Source: an uncultured Polyangiaceae bacterium (GTDB lineage Bacteria > Myxococcota_A > Polyangia > Polyangiales > Polyangiaceae). Taken from it: a stretch of DNA of 6,242 bases. The number at the start of each line of letters is the position of its first letter. The first letter of the stretch is position 1. Below the pieces are notes generated by a model. The model had not been told where the DNA came from, searched no databases, and saw nothing but the letters and a program-made list of their open reading frames with translations. The stretch spans positions 1-6,242 of the forward strand of contig CALKVR010000011.1 in the NCBI GenBank assembly GCA_938004815.1, read 5' to 3'. This document shows positions 1-5,225 of the stretch, piece by piece. The translations under genes and the position numbers were made by a program.

Positions 1-1098
1 GCTGTGGAGCGAGTCGGGGATGCTCGGCATCGACGAGCGCGGCGCGACCGGCGCCGACGCGACGGCCGCGTCGGAGACCGACGCCATCGGTGGCCGCGGC
101 GGCGGCGCGGGGCCGGATCGCGGCGGCGGCGCCGGCGGCGCCGGCGGCGCCGACAACCCGTGCTGGGACGCGAGCGGAGACGGGCGCACCGCCGTCGTGC
201 CCGAGTCGCTCGTCGTGTCGTCGAGATCGGCGTCGCGCTGGACCTTGAACTCGAGCTCGAGCGCCTCTGCGAGCATGTCCTTGGCCGACGGATACCGCTG
301 CGCGGGCCGCTTCTTGAGCGCGCGCGCGACGAGGGCCTCGAGCCCGCGCGCGACCTCGTCGCCTCGGCCCGACTCGAGGGGTGGCGCCTCTTCGATGAGC
401 TTGGCGCGCGCCAGCTCTTCGCCCCGCCGCTCACCGAACGCGTGGTGCCCCTTGACCGCGCGGAACAAGATGATGCCGACGGCGTAGAGGTCGGTGATGG
501 GCGTCACATCGCGCGAGCTGAGGATCTGCTCGGGCGCCATGTACTCGACGGTGCCGAGCGCGATGTTCGCCCGCGTGATCCCGGTCACCTCTTCACCCTC
601 GGTGGCGAGCAGCCGCGAGATGCCGAAATCGACGATCACGGCGCGGGACCGCCCCGGGAGCGGGCGCATGATGATGTTCCCGGGCTTCAGATCGCGGTGC
701 ACGATCTTGGCGTCGTGGAGATCGCACAGCGCGTGGAGAAGATCGACGGCGAGGTCGACGGCCTCTTCGATCGTCAGGGTGCGGTCCTCGAGGATGTGGG
801 CGAGGCTCGGCCCCTCGATGAACTCGAGCACCAGGATGAGCCCGAAGCTCTCGTCCTCGATGAAATCGAAGACGCGCGCGACGTAGTCGCTGCGCACCCG
901 CCCGAGCAGGAACGCCTCGCGCTTGAACCGCGTCACGACCTCGTGGTGCTTGGCCGCGGCCGGGAGCAGGCGCTTGAGCGCCACGCGCGCGCCCGTCTCT
1001 TGGTCGTCGGCAGCCCAGACTTCGCCCATGCCGCCGGCGCCGACGATCCGGACGAGCCGGAAGCGCCCTGCGACGATGACGCCGGGGACGAAGTCCAT
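1..1098 (-). CDS. Hanks-type Ser/Thr protein kinase, C-terminus cut by window edge
   Basis: Phosphorylates Ser/Thr of protein targets. Reading the minus strand from ATG 1098 gives 366 open codons to the window edge. The kinase domain spans about residues 13-285: Gly-rich loop GAGGMGEV (20-27), ATP-anchoring K42 in VALK, helix-C E61, catalytic loop HRDLKPGN (134-141, D136), metal-binding DFG (157-159), APE (188-190), D203 of DLYAVG, and the late conserved Arg (R268). All catalytic residues are present, so it should be active, and HRD makes it an RD kinase normally activated by activation-loop phosphorylation. An acidic/Ser-Thr linker follows, then an Ala/Pro-rich stretch (317-337); myxobacterial Pkn kinases often place such a linker before a membrane helix or sensor domain, but that part is not visible. 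The start is firm: an in-frame TGA lies upstream with no ATG/GTG/TTG between. No Shine-Dalgarno is seen. It is divergent from the uridine kinase unit. Confidence 0.95.
   Translation of the reverse strand, partial: MDFVPGVIVAGRFRLVRIVGAGGMGEVWAADDQETGARVALKRLLPAAAKHHEVVTRFKREAFLLGRVRSDYVARVFDFIEDESFGLILVLEFIEGPSLAHILEDRTLTIEEAVDLAVDLLHALCDLHDAKIVHRDLKPGNIIMRPLPGRSRAVIVDFGISRLLATEGEEVTGITRANIALGTVEYMAPEQILSSRDVTPITDLYAVGIILFRAVKGHHAFGERRGEELARAKLIEEAPPLESGRGDEVARGLEALVARALKKRPAQRYPSAKDMLAEALELEFKVQRDADLDDTTSDSGTTAVRPSPLASQHGLSAPPAPPAPPPRSGPAPPPRPPMASVSDAAVASAPVAPRSSMPSIPDSLHS
125..151. repeat. Three tandem copies of a 9-bp GC repeat inside the kinase gene
   Basis: Three perfect copies of GGCGGCGCC (125-133, 134-142, 143-151). 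On the minus strand they encode Ala-Pro-Pro three times in the kinase linker (from residue 317). This is a codon-level repeat in a low-complexity linker and could vary in copy number by slippage; it is not a mobile element. Confidence 0.85.
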
Positions 1099-1106
1099 GC
1101 GAGCGC

Positions 1107-1115
1107 AACATACCA
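1107..1115 (-). promoter_or_regulatory. Extended -10-like element just upstream of the kinase start
   Basis: On the minus strand TGGTATGTT matches an extended -10 (TGnTATnnT). Its last base is only 8 nt before the ATG at 1098. No recognisable -35 hexamer sits 17 bp upstream. If used, transcription would start within a couple of bases of the ATG, giving a leaderless mRNA, which fits the absence of a Shine-Dalgarno. It is a motif match only, and sigma factors of this lineage vary. Confidence 0.3.
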
Positions 1116-1132
1116 GAGCTCATCGGCGATCT

Positions 1133-1149
1133 GGCCCCGGCATTGGGCC
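1133..1149. other. Short inverted repeat in the divergent intergenic gap
   Basis: GGCCC (1133-1137) and GGGCC (1145-1149) form a 5-bp inverted repeat with a 7-bp spacer, midway between the divergent kinase and uridine kinase starts. It could be an operator half-site pair acting on either promoter. In DNA this GC-rich a 5-bp arm can easily occur by chance, so support is weak. Confidence 0.2.
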
Positions 1150-1155
1150 GACGGT

Positions 1156-1161
1156 GGTAGG
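1156..1161 (+). promoter_or_regulatory. Ribosome binding site deciding the GTG start of udk
   Basis: GGTAGG ends 9 nt before GTG 1171, a normal Shine-Dalgarno spacing. The competing in-frame TTG at 1162 directly abuts the motif and could not use it, so GTG 1171 is preferred. Confidence 0.5.
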
Positions 1162-1170
1162 TTGCCCCCC

Positions 1171-1824
1171 GTGACGGCGCTCATCATCGGGATCGCGGGC
1201 GGCAGCGGCTCGGGCAAGACCACCGTCGCCCAACGCTGCCGGTCCGACCTCAGGGTCGGCGCTGGCTCGAGCCGCGACGAAGAGGTCGTGATCATCGAGC
1301 ACGACGCCTATTACCGGGACCGGCCCGACATTTCCTACGAAGAGCGGTGCGGGCTCAACTTCGATCACCCCGACTCGCTCGAGACCGAGCTCTTGGTCGC
1401 CCACCTCCGCGCGCTGCGGCAGGGCGAGCCCGTGAGCGTGCCCGTCTACGACTTCAAGACCCACCGCCGCGCGGCCGAGACCCGCCGGGTGCCGCCCTGC
1501 CGGGTCGTGATCGTCGAGGGCATCCTGGTCTTTGCCGACGAGATGCTGAGAAAAGAGCTCGACGTCCGCGTCTACGTCGACACCGACGCCGACATCCGCG
1601 CGTTTCGCCGCATCCGGCGCGATATCGAGCAGCGGGGGCGCACGTTCGAGAGCGTGCGCGAGCAGTACTACCGCACCGTCCGGCCCATGCACCTCCAATT
1701 CGTCGAGCCCTCCAAGCGGTGGGCCCACGTCATCATCCCCGAGGGCGGCGAGAACGCGGTCGGCATCGATCTCGTCATCGGCCTGATCGAGCGGCAGGCC
1801 ATGTTGCGGTCGGGCCCGGTTTGA
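1171..1824 (+). CDS. udk: Uridine kinase (uridine/cytidine kinase)
   Basis: Cytoplasmic enzyme of pyrimidine salvage: phosphorylates uridine or cytidine to UMP/CMP using a nucleoside triphosphate. The 217 residues match the family length (E. coli Udk is 213). Visible in order: Walker A GGSGSGKT (10-17), the nucleoside-site DAYYRD (45-50), NFDHPDS (63-69), VPVYDFKTH (90-98), VIVEGIL (113-119), the lid region RRIRRDIEQRGRTF (146-159), and the family signature TVRPMHLQFVEPSK (169-182). The start is GTG 1171, which places the P-loop near the N-terminus as in relatives and has a ribosome binding site. The stop TGA shares its A with the ATG of the transporter gene, indicating translational coupling. 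The only unusual part is residues 22-38 after the P-loop, slightly longer than in E. coli and rich in Gly/Ser/Arg; it coincides with a small DNA palindrome. No uracil phosphoribosyltransferase domain is fused. Confidence 0.95.
   Translation: MTALIIGIAGGSGSGKTTVAQRCRSDLRVGAGSSRDEEVVIIEHDAYYRDRPDISYEERCGLNFDHPDSLETELLVAHLRALRQGEPVSVPVYDFKTHRRAAETRRVPPCRVVIVEGILVFADEMLRKELDVRVYVDTDADIRAFRRIRRDIEQRGRTFESVREQYYRTVRPMHLQFVEPSKRWAHVIIPEGGENAVGIDLVIGLIERQAMLRSGPV
1244..1259. repeat. Perfect 6-bp stem-loop within udk
   Basis: CCGACC (1244-1249) and GGTCGG (1254-1259) are perfect inverted arms around the 4-nt loop TCAG. It lies in the codons for the variable segment after the P-loop (about residues 25-30). 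It could be a chance hairpin or a remnant of a small palindromic insertion. Confidence 0.35.
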
Positions 1825-2966
1825 TGGGCCCTCTCCTCCCGATCTTCCTAACCGTCCTGGTCGACGTCCCCGCGCTGACGATCGTCCTGCCTCTCTTGCC
1901 GTTCTACGCGCAGGAGTTCGGCGCGTCGCCGCTCACCATCGGGCTCCTCTTCGCGAGCTTCTCGCTCTGCCAGCTGTTCTCGGGGCCCGTGCTCGGGCGC
2001 CTCTCGGACCGCCTCGGGCGCAAGCCGGTCCTCATCGTGTCGCAGCTCGGCACGTTCACGGGCCTCTTGATCATGGCGTTCGCGAACCGCCTCGAGTGGC
2101 TGTTCGTGGGCCGGATGCTCGACGGCATGACCGCCGGCAATCTGTCGATCGCCCAGGCCTACATCGCCGACGTGACCAAGCCCGAGAAGCGCACGCGGGC
2201 GTTCGCGCTCGTGGGGATCGCGTTCGGCTTCGGCTTCTTGGTGGGGCCCGCCTTCGCGGGGCTCTTCGCGAAGCGCTTCGGTAACCACGCCCCGTTCCTG
2301 CTGGCGGCGTCGCTCAGCCTGCTCAGCGTCGGCCTCACCGCGAGCCTCCTGCCGAGAACCCCGCCGGCCAACGTGGCGCTCGAGCGCGGCCTGGCCGCCG
2401 CGCGCCGCATGCTCTCGCAGCCCGCTCCCCGCGGGCGCCTGGCCGAGTTCTTCACCTTCTTGCTCGCCTTCTCGATGCTCACGGGCGGGCTCGCCCTGTT
2501 CCTCTCCGAGCGCATGAAGTTCGACGTCGAGCACGTCGGTTGGGCGTTCGCTTACGCCGGCCTGATCGGCGGCCTGATGCAGGGGGGGATCGGGCGGCTG
2601 GCGACGCGCTTGGGAGAAGCGCGCCTCTCGGCCGCCGGCATCATCCTCATGGCCGCCGGCTACGCCGTGCTCTCGCAGGCCCGATCGCTCGCCGTGCTCG
2701 GGGTCGCCCTCACCCTCGGCAGCATGGGGTCGGCGGTCGTTCGGCCTGCGCTGACCACGCTCCTCACCGGCTCGGTCAGCGAGCAAGACCGCGGCCTCGC
2801 GCTCGGGACGTCGCAGTCGCTCGCCAGCATCGCCACCGCGACCGGCCCCGCGGTGTCGGGGTTCCTCATCCACCGCGGCCTCCTCGCCGCCTGGGCCCTG
2901 ACGATGGCGGCCGTATCGCTCTCGACGCTCGCCGTCCGCTGGCTCTTGGGCGCCCCCCGCGTCTAG
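1824..2966 (+). CDS. MFS transporter, TetA/DHA1-like, 12 membrane helices
   Basis: Inner-membrane secondary transporter of 380 residues, probably a proton antiporter of the drug:H+ (DHA1/TetA-like) group. Hydrophobic segments fit 12 helices in two halves: about 4-26, 38-58, 69-87, 92-112, 126-148, 155-175, then a basic cytoplasmic loop, and 207-230, 238-254, 268-287, 290-312, 326-348, 353-375. MFS motif A is clear between helices 2 and 3 (GRLSDRLGRK, 58-67). Motif B (RMLDGMTAGN, 97-106) is in helix 4, and a motif C-like GPAFAG (141-146) in helix 5 is the antiporter signature. D14 in helix 1 with the following VLPLLPFYAQ matches TetA-type exporters. The matching motif A in the second half is degenerate (GRLATRLGE). 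ATG 1824 overlaps the udk stop (TGATG) and no strong ribosome binding site is seen, so translation is probably coupled. Substrate is unknown: drug, metabolite or nucleoside export are all possible. The TetA resemblance does not show tetracycline resistance. Confidence 0.9.
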   Translation: MGPLLPIFLTVLVDVPALTIVLPLLPFYAQEFGASPLTIGLLFASFSLCQLFSGPVLGRLSDRLGRKPVLIVSQLGTFTGLLIMAFANRLEWLFVGRMLDGMTAGNLSIAQAYIADVTKPEKRTRAFALVGIAFGFGFLVGPAFAGLFAKRFGNHAPFLLAASLSLLSVGLTASLLPRTPPANVALERGLAAARRMLSQPAPRGRLAEFFTFLLAFSMLTGGLALFLSERMKFDVEHVGWAFAYAGLIGGLMQGGIGRLATRLGEARLSAAGIILMAAGYAVLSQARSLAVLGVALTLGSMGSAVVRPALTTLLTGSVSEQDRGLALGTSQSLASIATATGPAVSGFLIHRGLLAAWALTMAAVSLSTLAVRWLLGAPRV

Positions 2967-2968
2967 GA
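2964..2968 (+). promoter_or_regulatory. Shine-Dalgarno-like TAGGA overlapping the transporter stop
   Basis: TAGGA includes the TAG stop of the transporter and directly abuts ATG 2968, too close to serve it. Its AGG lies 9 nt before the in-frame GTG 2977, the same TAGG-N9-GTG arrangement as upstream of udk. This raises GTG 2977 as an alternative start for the hydrolase gene, three residues shorter. Confidence 0.4.
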
Positions 2969-5163
2969 TGTCTACCGTGTCCGAGACGCCGGCCTCCGTG
3001 AAGCTCCCCCGCGGGGGCACCTATGTGTCGACGTCGCTCGGGCCCATCCAGGTGGGGGTGCCGCCCGAGACGATCAAGGACTCGATGGCGCTGGGCATCC
3101 CCTTGCCCGACGTGTTCGTGGTGCCGCCCGAGCTGTTCGATCGGCGCCGTGGCCTCACCCTGGCCGAGATCGAGTTCCCCGCGTACTTCAACTACTTCGT
3201 TCTCAAGCGGCGCGCCAAGCTGGTGGTCGAGACCGTCGACACCGCCGATCGCCTGCGGACCATGATGCGCGAGTCGCTGTTCGCGTCGCGGCGGCCGACC
3301 AACCACGAAGAGTTCGCGCCCGCTTGCCCCGTCGAGGCCCGCCCCGACTTCGTCCGCGAGACCGACCATTTTCGCCGCGGGCCCGACGGCAAGTGCAAAG
3401 ACGTCGACGACCTGGTCGAGTTCTGCGTCATGAGCGCCGGCGTCGCCAACGTCTCGGACCGGCTGCGGATCGAGAAGCAGGGCGGCGAGTACGTCTTCTT
3501 CGTCGACGGCGCCGAGCAAGCGCGCACCCCCGCCGCCCTCGAGATCCCCGATCGCATCACGCCGTCGAGCGCGCGCGTCGCCGCCTTCGAGCCCCCCGCC
3601 TTCGGCCTGACCGTCCTCGGCGCGAGCCACGGGTTCGACCCCGAGGGCAAGACGACGGGCTACATCCTCTGGATCGGGCGCCGCGGCATCCTCATCGACC
3701 CCCCCGTCGACACGACGGTGCACCTCCGCGAAGCGGGCGTCATGCCCAAGACGATCGACGGCGTCATCCTGACGCACTGCCACGCCGACCATGACAGCGG
3801 CGTCTTCGCGAAGCTCCTCGAAGAGGGGCGGACGCGCCTCTACACCACGCCTACGATCCTCGCGTCGTTCCTCAAAAAGTACTCCGCGCTCTCGGGCATC
3901 GCCGAGGACGCGCTCCGGCGTACGTTCTCGTTCTGCCCGGTGAAGATCGGCCTGCCGATCCCCATCAACGGCGCCGAGCTCATCTTCCACTACACCCTCC
4001 ACTCGATCCCGACGATCGGGTTCGAGGCCTTCTACGGGGGCAAGAGCCTCGCGTTCTCCAGCGACACCCTCTACGAGCCCGAGACGATCCGGCAGATGTG
4101 CGAGCGCGGGGTGATCACGCCCGAGCGCCGCGACAGCCTTATCGACTTTCCCTGGCACCACTCCCTCATCTTCCACGAGGCGGGCGTGCCGCCGCTGCAC
4201 ACGCCCATCGCGCCGCTCGCGGCCCTGCCGGCCGAGGTGAAAGAGCGGCTCTACCTGGTGCACATCGCGCGCAAGGACGTCCCGCCCGACGCCGGGCTCA
4301 AGTCGGCCGAGGTCGGCCTCGACAAGACGATGCGCATCGACGTCGAACGGCCCAGCCACGCCGAGGCGATCGACGTCCTCAACGTGTTCTGCTCGATCGA
4401 TTTCTTTCGCGAGCTCAGCATGGCGCGCGCGCGTGAGCTGCTCCTCTTCGCCAAGCGCCGGCACGTCCCCCCCGACGAGACGATCATCGCCCAGCACACC
4501 GAGGGGCAAGAGTTCTTCGTCATCGTCCAGGGCTCGGTCTCGGTCGTGCGCGACGGCCAGTACATCAAGAGCTACCACTCGGGTGACTACTTCGGTGAGA
4601 CGGCGCTCGTCCTCAACCAACCGCGCACCGCCAACGTCGTGGCTCGCACCCCCGTCGAGCTCCTCACCCTCGACCGGCACGCGTTCCTCTACCTGCTGCG
4701 CGGCACCGATATCCCCATGCGCCTGGTCCGCCTGGCGCGCGCGAGAGAGGCTCGCACCTTCGAGCTCTTCGGGCTCAACTCGGCCCTGCGCCAGCTCTCG
4801 GGCCCGCAAAAGACTCAGCTCCAGACGTACGTCGATCGCGTGGAGCTCAAGGCGGGCGACGCCCTATGGAAGGTCGGCGACGCCGTCGACGCCGCGTTCG
4901 TGCTCGACGAGGGCCACATCCGCCTCGAGACCGCGCCTCAACAGACGGGAGACGGCGACGAGCCGAAGCGAAGCGACCCCTACGGCCAGGCGACGCTCTT
5001 CGCCAACGTCGAGGCGATGCGGCAGGGTCACCCCCACGACAACACCGCCCGCATCCTCACCGACGGCCACGCGTTCCGCATCGCCGCGCCCGACTTGCTC
5101 AAGTTCCTCCAGGACAACCCGGGGGTGCTGCTTCAGCTATTGGGAACCGAGGTAACGGAATAG
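2968..5163 (+). CDS. MBL-fold hydrolase with two cNMP-binding domains, candidate cyclic-nucleotide phosphodiesterase
   Basis: A 731-residue, apparently soluble protein (no signal peptide or membrane helix). Residues 1-205 are a region I cannot assign. About 210-440 is a metallo-beta-lactamase fold: THCHADHD (269-276) gives ligands H270, H272, D274 and H275, followed by H345 (HSIPTIGF), bridging D366 (FSSD) and H432 (LVHI), a full di-metal set in the order of tRNase Z/class II phosphodiesterases. About 472-585 is a cNMP-binding domain with an intact phosphate-binding cassette: FGETAL (542-547, E544) and PRTA (552-555, R553). About 598-725 is a second, degenerate cNMP domain (YGQATLF, 672-678, and NTA, 692-694) lacking the Glu and Arg. 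The same order, MBL then two cNMP domains, is known in Dictyostelium cGMP-stimulated phosphodiesterases GbpA/GbpB. I infer an allosterically regulated phosphodiesterase; another phosphoester or tRNase Z-like substrate is possible. It is last in the udk-transporter unit. GTG 2977 is an alternative start. Confidence 0.85.
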   Translation: MSTVSETPASVKLPRGGTYVSTSLGPIQVGVPPETIKDSMALGIPLPDVFVVPPELFDRRRGLTLAEIEFPAYFNYFVLKRRAKLVVETVDTADRLRTMMRESLFASRRPTNHEEFAPACPVEARPDFVRETDHFRRGPDGKCKDVDDLVEFCVMSAGVANVSDRLRIEKQGGEYVFFVDGAEQARTPAALEIPDRITPSSARVAAFEPPAFGLTVLGASHGFDPEGKTTGYILWIGRRGILIDPPVDTTVHLREAGVMPKTIDGVILTHCHADHDSGVFAKLLEEGRTRLYTTPTILASFLKKYSALSGIAEDALRRTFSFCPVKIGLPIPINGAELIFHYTLHSIPTIGFEAFYGGKSLAFSSDTLYEPETIRQMCERGVITPERRDSLIDFPWHHSLIFHEAGVPPLHTPIAPLAALPAEVKERLYLVHIARKDVPPDAGLKSAEVGLDKTMRIDVERPSHAEAIDVLNVFCSIDFFRELSMARARELLLFAKRRHVPPDETIIAQHTEGQEFFVIVQGSVSVVRDGQYIKSYHSGDYFGETALVLNQPRTANVVARTPVELLTLDRHAFLYLLRGTDIPMRLVRLARAREARTFELFGLNSALRQLSGPQKTQLQTYVDRVELKAGDALWKVGDAVDAAFVLDEGHIRLETAPQQTGDGDEPKRSDPYGQATLFANVEAMRQGHPHDNTARILTDGHAFRIAAPDLLKFLQDNPGVLLQLLGTEVTE

Positions 5164-5195
5164 GGCGGTAGCGCGGCCCGACTCGTCAATTGTCG

Positions 5196-5216
5196 GTCGC
5201 CTGTCGCCTGTCGCCT
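5196..5216. repeat. Three tandem copies of a 7-bp repeat in the convergent gap
   Basis: GTCGCCT is repeated three times without mismatch (5196-5202, 5203-5209, 5210-5216) in the 62-bp gap between the convergent hydrolase and L,D-transpeptidase genes. The unit is not a multiple of 3 and lies outside both genes. No convincing stem-loop terminator with a T-run is present in this gap. It may be a slippage-prone short tandem repeat or part of a genome-wide intergenic repeat family. Confidence 0.8.
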
Positions 5217-5225
5217 GTTGTTCAT

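Noticed and set aside
593..1123. 176-codon minus-strand open frame overlapping the kinase gene
   Set aside because: An Arg/Pro/His-rich out-of-frame shadow; the kinase is read from ATG 1098 in another frame.
1132..1146. Sigma-54-like promoter upstream of udk (TGGCCC-N5-TTGG)
   Set aside because: The near-invariant GC of the -12 element is GG here and other positions mismatch; not enough to call.
4..1170. Long open plus-strand frame leading into udk, suggesting a 606-residue protein
   Set aside because: It is the antisense shadow of the kinase gene; its product is Arg/Asp/Glu/Gly-rich with no domain, while the minus frame shows every kinase motif. Only the part from GTG 1171 is real.
1824..2966. 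Tetracycline resistance gene tetA
   Set aside because: TetA-like motifs are shared by many DHA1 exporters; nothing in the sequence points to tetracycline specifically, and no TetR-type regulator is adjacent.
1848..3020. 390-codon minus-strand open frame opposite the transporter gene
   Set aside because: Strongly charged low-diversity product, antisense to a well-formed 12-helix MFS protein.
2866..4809. 647-codon minus-strand open frame opposite the hydrolase gene
   Set aside because: Composition (Arg, Asp, Glu, Gly, Val, Ala repeats) is typical of antisense frames in GC-rich DNA, and the plus frame carries clear MBL and cNMP motifs.
5163..5179. Possible terminator hairpin GGGC/GCCC after the hydrolase gene
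   Set aside because: Only a 4-bp stem with a 9-nt loop and no following T-run.
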